A stretch of DNA of 33,728 bases from Pseudomonas izuensis (lineage in GTDB: Bacteria; Pseudomonadota; Gammaproteobacteria; Pseudomonadales; Pseudomonadaceae): the NCBI RefSeq assembly GCF_009861505.1, contig NZ_WTFT01000041.1:1-33728 (forward strand), written 5' to 3'. The notes below the pieces were generated by a model, which was not told where the DNA came from, ran no database searches, and was given only the letters and a program-made list of their open reading frames with translations. Below, one piece after another: positions 1-9,990 of the stretch. The translations under genes were made by a program, and so were the position numbers. Within the stretch, counting starts at the first letter, position 1, and each line of letters begins with the position of its first letter.

Positions 1-253
1 AGGAGGAGTCCATATACGGTCCTTGGAAAGCGTCTACGGAAGCAGTATCGATTCACTCACCTTTCAAGCCAGTGAAAAATAAACCGAGGCTGCCAGGGTG
101 CTTCGGACATCCGCCGCGCTGGTCGCGCCTCGAAACCCATCGTTGATCAAGTACAGCCAAGGCGCAGGAGGTCTGCGATAATGACGACCACAGCGGCGCG
201 ATGGCATATCGAGGGTTCGTGCCAGCATTCGGCATTCGGGTTTGGAGGACTCC

Positions 254-913
254 ATGCGTGACATTATTGACGGCTTTCTGCGTTTTCAGCGTGAGGTTTA
301 TCCGCAACGCGTCGAGCTTTTCAGGCAGCTTGCGACGACACAAAATCCGAAGGCGTTGTTCGTCACCTGCTCGGACAGTCGTGTTGTGCCTGAACTCCTT
401 ACACAGCGCGAACCGGGCGAGCTGTTCGTGATTCGCAACGCTGGTAACATTGTGCCGTCGTACGGTCCCGAACCAGGCGGCGTCTCGGCTACCGTCGAAT
501 ATGCGGTCGCAGTGCTGGGCGTACAGGACATCGTGATCTGCGGCCACTCGGACTGCGGAGCGATGGGCGCGATTTCACGTTGCACGTGTCTGGACCATCT
601 TCCGGCGGTCGCTAACTGGTTACGTCACTCGGACGCCGCGAAAGCGATCAACGCGGCGCATGAGTTCGACACGCCTCGCGCGAAGCTCGACGGTCTAGTG
701 CGCGAAAACGTGATCGCGCAACTGGCGAATCTACGTACGCACCCATCGGTGGCACTCGCGCTCGAGCAGGGGCGCATGAATCTGCACGGCTGGGTCTACG
801 ACATCGAGACGGGTTGCATCGATGCGCTTGATGGCGCGACACGACAATTCGTTTCACTTGCTGATTCGCCGACCACCGTTGCGATCGCTGCCCGCAATGG
901 CAGACATATGTAA
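254..913 (+). CDS. cynT: Beta-class carbonic anhydrase, CynT type
   Basis: This 219-residue protein should interconvert CO2 and bicarbonate in the cytoplasm; in cyn operons CynT recycles the CO2 that cyanase consumes as bicarbonate. The zinc site of beta carbonic anhydrases is visible: C39-S-D41-S-R43 and H98-S-D-C101-G. The length equals that of E. coli CynT, and long blocks such as RNAGNIVPSYGPEPGG and LHGWVYDIE match it from memory. The ATG at 254 was chosen because GGAGGA lies 4 bases before it; an in-frame TTG at 242 would include the ribosome site. No cyanase gene follows, so the enzyme is separated from its usual partner and may simply supply bicarbonate. Identity as a carbonic anhydrase is near certain; the cyn role is inference. 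Confidence 0.95.
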   Translation: MRDIIDGFLRFQREVYPQRVELFRQLATTQNPKALFVTCSDSRVVPELLTQREPGELFVIRNAGNIVPSYGPEPGGVSATVEYAVAVLGVQDIVICGHSDCGAMGAISRCTCLDHLPAVANWLRHSDAAKAINAAHEFDTPRAKLDGLVRENVIAQLANLRTHPSVALALEQGRMNLHGWVYDIETGCIDALDGATRQFVSLADSPTTVAIAARNGRHM

Positions 914-1108
914 TGGCGACAGAACAGTGAGGTTGATCGCATTACTTCCGGAATATTTTCGCCCCAGCTAAGGTCAGCGAAACGGCATTGTCTCTATCGG
1001 GCAAGTTGCGGATCGGATCAGTTGTTCGAATGGCTGCTCGACGGGACTGGCGAACGACAGGAACTGGCCGGTTTTTGCCAGCCCTCACCGGCAGCTTGGG
1101 GTCGGATA

Positions 1109-1133
1109 GCGACGGTCTGGCTCCGACCGTCGC
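1109..1133. repeat. Perfect 9-bp hairpin downstream of the recombinase gene
   Basis: GCGACGGTC and GACCGTCGC form a perfect stem around a 7-base loop, just beyond the 3' end of the minus-strand recombinase. No T tract follows on either strand, so it is a poor intrinsic terminator; it may be a terminator relic or a recombinase-related site. The rest of 914-1141 shows no convincing gene. Confidence 0.5.
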
Positions 1134-1141
1134 AGTGTTGG

Positions 1142-1762
1142 TCAAACCTCTGTCTGCTCTGCCATTTCCAGGGCGTCATCGACCTCGATGCCCAAGTACC
1201 TGACAGTGCTTTCGAGTTTCGTATGACCAAGCAGGAGTTGGACAACTCTCAGATTCTTCGTCCTGCGATAGATCAACGATGCCTTGGTTCGCCGTAGCGT
1301 GTGAGTACCGTACATGGTTGGGTCAAGACCAATGGCGGTCACCCATGCTTTGACTATTCGAGCGTACTGTCTGGTGGAAAGATGGTCTGAGTGGTGCAAT
1401 CGGCTCGGAAACAAAAAGTCCTCGCTTCGGAGACGCGCACGATGCATCCAAGCTTCCAATACCGTTCGGGTTTGCTCAGTGATTTCAAATTGCACTGGAT
1501 GCTGAGTTTTCTGCTGCATCACGATGTCCCTTGACGACACATGCTCTCCATGGGCGATATCTCGGACTCGTAGCTTGGTTAAGTCGCAGGCACGCAGTTT
1601 GCTATCGATGGCCAAGTTGAAAAGCGCCAAATCACGTGTCTTCTCTGCTAGCTGGAGTCTGACCCGGATGGCCCAGATATCTCTGACTCGGAGCGGGGCT
1701 TTCTGCCCGACAAGCTTTCCCTTGTTCCAAGGCTGATGGCGATATGTAGCAATTGAGTTCAT
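1142..1762 (-). CDS. Short tyrosine recombinase/integrase (206 aa)
   Basis: This protein consists of little more than the catalytic domain of a tyrosine recombinase and should cut and rejoin DNA at specific sites. The catalytic residues can be placed: R57 (SKLRACDL), K85, H154-x-x-R157 (HTLRR), H180 (LLGHTKLES) and the nucleophile Y189 (VRYLG). A separate N-terminal core-binding domain of normal size is absent, which is usual for this Pseudomonas group that ends in EVDDALEMAEQTEV. The ATG at 1762 has AGAGGA 7 bases upstream. It appears intact. Next to it lie a pseudogenised second integrase and other mobile remnants, so it marks a recombination hot spot; its actual target is not visible. Confidence 0.9.
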   Translation of the reverse strand: MNSIATYRHQPWNKGKLVGQKAPLRVRDIWAIRVRLQLAEKTRDLALFNLAIDSKLRACDLTKLRVRDIAHGEHVSSRDIVMQQKTQHPVQFEITEQTRTVLEAWMHRARLRSEDFLFPSRLHHSDHLSTRQYARIVKAWVTAIGLDPTMYGTHTLRRTKASLIYRRTKNLRVVQLLLGHTKLESTVRYLGIEVDDALEMAEQTEV

Positions 1763-1837
1763 GGCTTGTCCTCTAGGTTGAGGGGGGACAAGGGTGGTTC
1801 ACTCAAAGTGAGTCGTGGTCATTATTTGCCCTATAAC

Positions 1838-1889
1838 CGCCAGTCATTTGTGTTTACAGAATCAGAGCAATTCATATCTATGACTGGCG
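1838..1889. repeat. 10-bp inverted repeat upstream of the recombinase
   Basis: CGCCAGTCAT at 1838-1847 and its exact reverse complement ATGACTGGCG at 1880-1889 are separated by 32 bases. The right arm overlaps the 3' end of the small hypothetical gene. It could be a recombinase binding site, an element boundary or a weak terminator; the sequence alone does not decide. Confidence 0.45.
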
Positions 1890-2096
1890 TAACCTCATAA
1901 TGGAATCTGTGATGGCTTGAGCATTTGTGTCCAGCGTTTCCATGGCCGACATTGCGTTAGCAGCGACACTTCCCACTCCATTTTCTGAGAGCCACTTGGT
2001 TACTTCTTCTATCGCTGCGCCTAAAGCATGCTGATTGTGCAGGAGCAATGTCAGAGCGTCCGCCGTGGCGATCTTGCAGTCTGAGTTATCTGACAT
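1878..2096 (-). CDS. Small conserved hypothetical protein (72 aa)
   Basis: I do not recognise a named function. The protein begins MSDNSDCKIAT and appears mainly helical (ALTLLLHNQHALGAAIEEV, then AMETLDTNAQAITDSIMRLR), with no membrane segment or catalytic motif. The open frame extends to 2222, but the ATG at 2096 is preferred because AAGGA lies 8 bases upstream and the residues before it are of odd composition. Small helical proteins of this kind are common in Pseudomonas and are often annotated as hypothetical. It is transcribed towards the recombinase gene and lies 115 bases from it, so the two could share a transcript. Confidence 0.65.
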   Translation of the reverse strand: MSDNSDCKIATADALTLLLHNQHALGAAIEEVTKWLSENGVGSVAANAMSAMETLDTNAQAITDSIMRLRQS

Positions 2097-2351
2097 GGCG
2101 CTCGTCCTTGAGGAAAGATGTAGGAAGTCTAGTTCATCTCCGCCGTAGGCTGAGCTGAGGCTAGGCGGGCAATTGAACAGATTGCCCACATCTCCTTTTT
2201 CATACTTCTTGAAAGATTCCAAAATTTTACTGTGGATTTTTCTAAGCTAGTATTTACTTGAGCTCCAGCGGTGGTCTGCTCTACGAGAGTCCAGTAACGT
2301 CCATCAAGAGCCGACGTTTTTGTGGGGGTAAAAGTAGGGGGAGTCCATTTC

Positions 2352-2894
2352 ATGGCCAAAATTACCATCAAAGAACTCGAGTCACTGACTCCCAACGATG
2401 CCGGTCGAATCCTCCGGGAGGATGGCAATCTCGCCGGTCGAATTTCCCTGCGTAAGGACGGCGTGTCGGTCAGCTTTTTCTATCGTTATCACTAGGGCGA
2501 CCAGAACAAAGAGTACGCCTGCGGAACCTGGCCGCGCAAATCCCTGACGGACATCCGTACGGCGCGCAACCAGGCCCGGGCGCTTATCGATGAGCAGATC
2601 AATCCCAACGAGCAGAAGCAAACCGCCAAGGCACAGGCATACGCCGCGGCTAACGTAGAGGCCGAACAAGTAAAAACGACGAAGGTGCAAACGCTGACCG
2701 TCCAGGATCTGGCCAAGGCCTGGCTGTTGGATGGCGTCGCGCGAAAAGACGGCAATGCCGAGTTGCAGCGCCGTTTTAACAAGGACCTATTCCCGGCACT
2801 TGGCAGGACAGCAGAAGACTTTCTAGCGGGTCACAAAAAATATATGGAGTCCTTCGCGTACGCAGTCGTGAAGTTTGGAACTGTGGTCTGCTAA
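2352..2894 (+). pseudogene. P4-type integrase, N-terminal fragment with an internal stop
   Basis: Translation from the ATG at 2352 gives the start of a phage/island integrase: an Arm DNA-binding domain (MAKITIKELESL, then GRISLRKDGVSVSFFYRY and the TWPRKSLTDIRTARNQARALI stretch) and the beginning of the core-binding domain (LTVQDLAKAWLLDG, LQRRFNKDLFPALG). A TAG at 2493-2495 interrupts the frame at codon 48. Similarity ends near 2808, after FPALGR, and the catalytic domain is missing. The frame then runs into unrelated sequence to a stop at 2894. This is a decayed island integrase whose partner attachment site would be expected nearby but was not identified. Confidence 0.8.
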
Positions 2895-3306
2895 CTCCTC
2901 CACAATCAAGCTATTTCAATAATCAGCATCTTTACTGTTCCGCAAGCTACTGATTTTTAACGGCCTGCATCCCACGGCTTTAAAGAGACCGGTTTTGGGT
3001 TGCGGAACACATTGTTGTCGCTTTCCTTCGACTTCCATAGATGTTGCGCCTGTTCCAGCGCTCGCTTTGGGCATGTCTGCTCCCCTCCATCAGAAAAAGC
3101 CCCGTCTGAACGACCGCGACAAATGCGCTGCCTTTCAAAGCCGTCAGAGAAAAACGGTCTAATTCCTCGGGGAGGTTCAGGAATACACTTTACGAGGGCT
3201 CTTGGCCAAATGTGATTAGGGGGCCTACCAGCATCTACTGTCCAGGAGCTTCAACACCCACGTCTGACAAAAGTCATTTGGCTGACTCCCGTCAAGGTAT
3301 GTCGCC
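2895..3306. other. Gene-free stretch
   Basis: About 410 bases without a supportable gene. The open frames here are short and lack ribosome sites or family resemblance. The stretch joins the broken integrase to the DUF1652 gene and is probably scar DNA. The DUF1652 promoter should lie in its last part, but no clear -35/-10 pair stands out. Confidence 0.5.
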
Positions 3307-3576
3307 ATGCTATCGACTCTAGAACTACGCCACCTCGTAGAGCAAAGCTTTCTCCCGACCCGCTGCGATTGTACGGTAGATTCACCTGCAGCACTGACCG
3401 TGCGTTTTTATCACGGCACCTCGAATCAAGAAATCCTCACTGTCACCGGGATCCCGATCGCCCCGCTCAACAACGGTTTTGCCATCGAGACCCTTATCGC
3501 GGATCTGCGAAACGACCTCGAACGTGTCAGCGCTGCTGCTCCTTGTTACTCGGCAAATCATTCTGCCAAAAGGTAG
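3307..3576 (+). CDS. DUF1652 family protein
   Basis: This 89-residue protein matches the Pseudomonas DUF1652 pattern: an opening MLSTLELRHLVEQSFLP, a short CDC motif (TRCDCTV), a beta-rich middle ending in the LTVTGIPIAPL region, and a C-terminal helix (ETLIADLRNDLE). The function of the family is unknown. The ATG at 3307 has AAGG 9 bases upstream. The gene ends 15 bases before the 3' edge of the group II intron remnant, so the intron lies just downstream of it. The last residues (SANHSAKR) may have been altered by the insertion. Confidence 0.8.
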   Translation: MLSTLELRHLVEQSFLPTRCDCTVDSPAALTVRFYHGTSNQEILTVTGIPIAPLNNGFAIETLIADLRNDLERVSAAAPCYSANHSAKR

Positions 3577-3590
3577 CAGCGAAGGTCGCG

Positions 3591-4923
3591 GTAGGAACGG
3601 CAGTTGCCTGCCGCCCCCCGCACAGATCCGTACGTGCGGAACTACCGCATACGGCTCCTGCCTTGGGTACGTGACGCGAAGCGATCTTCAGGGTAAGGAT
3701 GTGCATTTCTGGATCTAGGTATGTAGAGGTCGGCAAGGCGTCCGTAGCGTGACCACTGAAGCCGGTTACGCTAGCTGCGTCGCTTGAGAGCTTGCCGCCA
3801 TAGACGGCATACCGCCAAACGAAAACCGCCAAGACGTATCAGATTTCCCGGCACCGCGTGGTAATTGAAGTACCCACTGACCACTCGGTGAAGCCACTGA
3901 CCCACGACTCGAACAGGCTCATGACGTCGGCGTTTCAGCTCATCCCGAATAGCCAGCAGCGTTGCACGCATTCGCTTCTTGACCGTCAGTCGCTGTATTT
4001 GAAACCCACCGCTTCTGTTGGCACTACAACAGTGTGTGAAGCCCAGGAAGTCAAAAGTCTCCGGTTTACCCAAGCCTCGCTTCCTACGATTTCTCGCAGC
4101 AAAACGACCAAACTCAATCAACCGTGTCTTCGAGGCATTGAGGGATAAACCGAACCTGGCCAAGCGTTCCTGCAACTGCACCAGAAACTGCTGAGCCTGC
4201 CATTGCGTCCTGAAACCCACCACGCTGTCGTCCGCGTAGCGCACCACAATCACATCGCCACGGGCATGGCGCTGGCGCCACTGCCTTGCCCACAGATCCA
4301 GCACGTAGTGCAGATAGATATTCGCCAGCAACGGCGATATCACTGCACCTTGGGGCGTCCCCTTGGTAGCAGCTACCCTACGGCCATCTTCCGTTACTCC
4401 CGCCTGAAGCCATTTACAGATAAGCCCGAGCAGGCGCCGGTCTGCAATCCGCTGTCCCAGAAACATCAGCATCCATTCATGGTCGATCTCATCAAAGAAC
4501 GACGTGATATCCGCATCCAATATCCAGTTCACCCTCTGGCCTTTGAGCGCGACCGTTAAAGCATCCAGCGCATCGTGCTGGCTGCGTCCCGGCCGAAACC
4601 CGTACGAGAATCCTAGAAAGTCTTCTTCATAGATCGCATTCAGAACAGTAACAACTGCCTGCTGTACGATCTTGTCCTCCAGAGAGGCAATGCCCAGCGG
4701 ACGTAGCCTACCGTCGGCTTTGGGGATATGGACCCGTCGTGATAGCATTGCCCGATAGACCCCACTGTGGAGCCTTGTGTGCAAATCGGTCACCCGCTGG
4801 AGAAGACCTTCCTCATATTCTCGCCACGACATGCCGTCCACTCCCACTGCTGCATCGCGGCGAAATGCATAGAAGCTCTGCGCCAATAAGTGCGGTGTGA
4901 TGCGGTGCAGCACTGCCGTGAAC
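3591..4923 (-). mobile_element. Group II intron remnant, 5' truncated
   Basis: On the minus strand the 3' part of a group II intron is present: the RT/maturase gene, then domain V (3657 to 3624), then a domain VI-like hairpin with perfect arms CGGCAG/CTGCCG and a terminal CTAC that would end the intron at 3591. Upstream of the RT the sequence is replaced at 4923/4924 by an IS21-like end. The 5' consensus, domains I-III and the start of the reading frame are therefore missing. The remnant should not splice or move by itself. The exact 3' boundary is inferred from structure. Confidence 0.8.
3624..3657 (-). ncRNA. Group II intron domain V
   Basis: The minus strand reads GAGCCGTATGCGG, a short loop, then CCGCACGTACGGATC. 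This is the conserved 34-nt catalytic hairpin of bacterial group II introns, with the AGC-type catalytic triad as AGCC near its start. It is followed by a G-rich linker and a domain VI-like hairpin. It shows that the RT gene is an intron-encoded protein and not a retron or defence RT. Confidence 0.85.
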
Positions 4924-4988
4924 TTTGATCTGCCCCCGAAATACTCTGCCGCATGCCTACATGCGGTGGGGCTTAGTGCATCTGTCAT
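3771..4988 (-). CDS. Group II intron reverse transcriptase/maturase, N-terminally truncated
   Basis: This is an intron-encoded reverse transcriptase with maturase domain. Visible blocks are RT2-3 (RLRPLGIASLEDKIVQQAV), the GFSYGFRPGRSQHDALD block, LDADITSFFDEIDH, GTPQGAVISPLLANIYL, the catalytic YADD (VVRYADDSVVGF), and the thumb/X region FDFLGFTHCC through YFNYHAVPGN to the natural C-terminus. No endonuclease domain is present. The usual basic N-terminus is missing: residues before about SKFTAVLHRITPHLL come from the IS21-like end fused in frame at 4923/4924. The ATG at 4988 lies inside the IS-derived part and has no ribosome site; a TTG at 5054 would extend it further. The RT core may be folded, but RNA partner and N-terminus are damaged. 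Confidence 0.85.
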   Translation of the reverse strand: MTDALSPTACRHAAEYFGGRSKFTAVLHRITPHLLAQSFYAFRRDAAVGVDGMSWREYEEGLLQRVTDLHTRLHSGVYRAMLSRRVHIPKADGRLRPLGIASLEDKIVQQAVVTVLNAIYEEDFLGFSYGFRPGRSQHDALDALTVALKGQRVNWILDADITSFFDEIDHEWMLMFLGQRIADRRLLGLICKWLQAGVTEDGRRVAATKGTPQGAVISPLLANIYLHYVLDLWARQWRQRHARGDVIVVRYADDSVVGFRTQWQAQQFLVQLQERLARFGLSLNASKTRLIEFGRFAARNRRKRGLGKPETFDFLGFTHCCSANRSGGFQIQRLTVKKRMRATLLAIRDELKRRRHEPVRVVGQWLHRVVSGYFNYHAVPGNLIRLGGFRLAVCRLWRQALKRRS

Positions 4989-5097
4989 CGGGACACTGCT
5001 GCTAGGCTTATTCACAATCGCTGAGATAAAAGTCAGCGATCCGCCCTGGGTCAATTTTCAATTGGCAGGGTGAGTCAGTTTTCAATCAGCGCCGACA
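4924..5097. repeat. IS21-like terminal fragment, copy A
   Basis: This 174-bp block recurs at 8401-8572 in the same orientation with about 90% identity by eye. Its right edge ends GTCAGTTTTCAATCAGCGCCGACA, the type of multi-repeat end found in IS21-family elements, with the inner repeat GGTCAATTTTCAAT 25-30 bases away. The reverse complement starts TGTCGGCGCTGATTG. No istA or istB gene is attached. Its left edge abuts the broken intron. Confidence 0.75.
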
Positions 5098-5270
5098 CTT
5101 TCCCCGTTAGCGGGTGTCATCCCCAGTCGTTTTCTCCCGGCCATGGCACATTGATGTTGATAAGCCATTGTTTTGGCGGGTATTAATTCTTTTGTATAAA
5201 ACAGTTACAAATCTGGCGAGAGAATTGCCAAACCACCATCACCCCCTTCACACACACGAGGCGGCTGGTG

Positions 5271-8072
<2,802 letters not shown>

Positions 8073-8089
8073 ACCGGGAGGGTGTCGAC

Positions 8090-8395
8090 ATGAAGTTGAA
8101 TACACCGCGCACACGCGCCCTGGGCATGCACCTGGTTTTGATGCTGGTCACCTGCCTGCTGGCCAGTCGGGTGCTGGTGGCTCATTTAGCTGCTCCGTCG
8201 GTGTCGTCACCGACGGAGGCGGCGACCCCCTGGGGCGGCGATTACTTTCCCAACACCTTGCTGACCGATCAGAACGGTCGGCAGGTGCGTTTCTTTGATG
8301 ACTTGATCAAGGACAAAGTGGTGGTGATCAATTTCATCTTCACATCATGCAGCGACTCTTGCCCGCTGGAAACCGAGTGCCTGGACGGACGATGA
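8090..8395 (+). pseudogene. SCO1/SenC-type copper chaperone, 3' truncated
   Basis: The first ~95 codons encode an SCO1/SenC protein: an N-terminal membrane anchor or signal (LVLMLVTCLLASRVLVAHL), then the thioredoxin-like fold (NTLLTDQNGRQVRFFDDL, VVVINFIFTSC) with the copper motif C87-SDS-C91-P. After ETE the similarity stops and the frame closes at 8395, six bases before IS21-like copy B. The distal histidine ligand and half the fold are missing, so it should not load copper. The ATG at 8090 has GGGAGG 7 bases upstream; an ATG at 8069 overlaps the oxidase stop. In related loci such a gene supplies copper to the neighbouring oxidase. Confidence 0.85.
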
Positions 8396-8400
8396 ACCAT

Positions 8401-8572
8401 TTTGATCTGCCCCGAAATACACTGCCACATACCTATATGCGGCGGGGCTTAGTGCATCTGTCATCGAGACACTGCTGCTAGGCTTAGTCACAATTGCTGA
8501 GGTAAAAGTCAGCGATCCGTCCTGGGTCAATTTTCAATAGGCGGTTGGGTCAGTTTTCAATCAGCGCCGACA
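8401..8572. repeat. IS21-like terminal fragment, copy B
   Basis: This is the second copy of the block at 4924-5097, in direct orientation, with one small gap and scattered substitutions. Both copies begin at the same point (TTTGATCTGCCCC) and end at the same GCGCCGACA terminus, so the unit has defined edges and may be a small non-autonomous element and not two random breakpoints. It abuts the broken SCO1 gene on the left. Confidence 0.75.
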
Positions 8573-8584
8573 GCCTAACCTCTT

Positions 8585-8770
8585 CTAGAGGTGTTCAGGC
8601 GGATTGCCATGTAGCTTTAGAAGTTCTTCCACCACATCGCGATCAGGAGATCGCCAGATATCTTCATTGCCTTTGTCCACCATATAGTTCGATGACCTCA
8701 GGTACAGCCTATATTTACTGGTTAGGACTCGGTCTGCTGGAGGCGTGCGGTCTACCCGACGATAATCCTT
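8585..8770 (-). pseudogene. Possible C-terminal gene fragment, unidentified
   Basis: The minus strand holds about 60 open codons ending in a TAG at 8587-8585. The composition is protein-like, for example SKYRLYLRSSNYMVDKGNED and the end VEELLKLHGNPPEHL. The frame closes upstream near 8774 and no start or ribosome site is seen. I do not recognise the family. It could be a gene tail left by the IS events, or chance. Confidence 0.3.
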
Positions 8771-8949
8771 CTACTCAGCGCCACACTTCGAGCCTCTGGG
8801 CGTTAGGTGCCACTCCGTCCACTCGTCACTGATTGGCATGCCGCACGCCTCTGGTTAACAATCTGCTCGATTTCATGCTGGTCTTTCTAGTGTATCGCTA
8901 GAGCCTACTGCTTACCGTGGCCTACTGTCGTCACACATTCTCCCAATAC

Positions 8950-9382
8950 TAAGGCGTGTCCTTGCAGCGCCACGGATAGGTTACCCGCGCAAGCGCGGTG
9001 TCAGTGCACGCGCGCATGTCCATAGGCAAGGTGGCGAGCCAGATGGAATCGATGTGGATCATTGCGCTAGTCCGCGAACCAATCGGGCACAGCCATCAGG
9101 ATCGGAGGTCGGTCATTTTACGCTCATCATTCCTTGCCCGCATGGCAACTCGATGCTGACGGACTTCTCGTTCTGAATATTTGGTTCCAGCTTCACCGGC
9201 AAGAAAGCGGGCGAGTCACGAGTCAGTGAGCTTTTGATCGCGGTAAAGCGGCAACCATTTGCGCACCACGTTAGCGTTGATGCCATGACTCATCGCGACA
9301 CTTGCAACAGAGGGGCCTGGGGCAGGCATTCCTGGACGACTTGGGTTTTGAAGGACTTTGGATAAGAGGTTCGTTGGCGCAT
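8950..9382 (-). pseudogene. IS66-family tnpA and tnpB remnants
   Basis: From the ATG at 9382 the minus strand reads MRQRTSYPKSFKTQVVQECL. After a frameshift it continues SVASVAMSHGINANVVRKWLPLYRDQ, the helix-turn-helix protein (TnpA) of IS66 elements. Further stops follow, then in another frame LPAFLPVKLEP. A second start at 9062 gives MIHIDSIWLATLPMDMRACT and TALARV, the beginning of IS66 TnpB, which then loses similarity near 8950. Both genes are clearly broken. The tnpC fragment next door lies on the opposite strand, so this element has been rearranged. Confidence 0.75.
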
Positions 9383-9444
9383 GGCGATCCGCTTGTGAGG
9401 CTAAAAATTGTTTCCATAAATAGGTGGAACCGTCGCCCTAAGTA

Positions 9445-9735
9445 ATGGTGTCAGAAAGGCGTGTTTGCCGGACGCTTACGGATGGCGTAGTGCCGAAAGA
9501 TAATAACGCGGTCGAAAATCAGATAACACCGTGGGCACTTGGGCGCTCGAACTTGTTGTTTGCTGGATCACTACGCAGCGGTAAACGGGCAGCTGCAATC
9601 ATGTGCTTGATCCAGTCGGCACGCATGAATGGGCATGATCCGCATGCCTATCTCAAAGATGTGCTGACGCGGCTGCCGACGCCGCGTGCCAGTGCAATTG
9701 ATCAACTGCTGCCGCATCAGTGGTGGCCCGCCTGA
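9445..9735 (+). pseudogene. IS66-family transposase tnpC, C-terminal fragment
   Basis: The frame encodes the end of an IS66 DDE transposase. The VPKDNNAVENQITPWALGR block contains the last catalytic Glu region (NNAVENQ), followed by LFAGSLRSGKRAAAIMCLIQSA, then YLKDVLTRLPTPRASAIDQ and the usual ending LLPHQWWPA. Residues before about LTDG do not belong to it, so most of the ~510-residue protein is missing. Downstream, GTCGGACGCTAAC near 9754-9766 resembles the IS66 right inverted repeat. The tnpA/tnpB pieces are oriented the other way, starting only 60 bases to the left. Confidence 0.8.
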
Positions 9736-9767
9736 GTCACGCAAAGTGACTTCGTCGGACGCTAACG

Positions 9768-9973
9768 ACCTTTCCAAAGCCTTGAGCATCGTTTTTGCCG
9801 CCCTGTTGCTTGGGCTATGGTTGCTGCGCCGATCTGGCCATTTCAGAATCTGGCCAGTCAGGTGCTGGGGATATCTGTTTTATCCGGGACACCTGCTTGT
9901 CCTGCAAATCCTTCGAATTGTGGCTAGCTTAGCTCAGCGCAGGGCATTCAAAGCCATCGGAAATGACAGTTGA
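9768..9973 (+). pseudogene. TraX-family protein, C-terminal fragment
   Basis: Immediately after the IS66 right end, the open frame encodes a membrane segment (SIVFAALLLGLWLL) and the motif WGYLFYPGHLLVLQILR. This resembles the C-terminal end of TraX-family acyltransferase-like membrane proteins, known for pilin N-acetylation but also common as chromosomal genes. The N-terminal part of about 180-200 residues is absent and there is no start of its own. The IS66 insertion or a later deletion is the likely cause. Assignment rests on one short motif plus topology. Confidence 0.55.
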
Positions 9974-9990
9974 TCTGTGCTGATAACTCG

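Noticed and set aside
2..82. Open frame ending in TAA at the window start, possibly the tail of an upstream gene (ends LTFQASEK).
   Set aside because: Only 26 codons are visible with no recognisable family; too short to separate from chance.
3771..5054. Possibility that the reverse transcriptase is a retron or defence RT.
   Set aside because: The maturase domain and a downstream domain V hairpin identify it as a group II intron protein.
8545..8832. Plus-strand frame of 95 codons starting inside the IS21-like end.
   Set aside because: Starts within the repeat, lacks a ribosome site and has no protein-like pattern; the opposite strand is more plausible.
9460..9480. GCCGGACGCTTAC inside the tnpC fragment, similar to an IS66 end.
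   Set aside because: The bases are part of the normal tnpC reading frame (TLTDG) and are probably coincidental.
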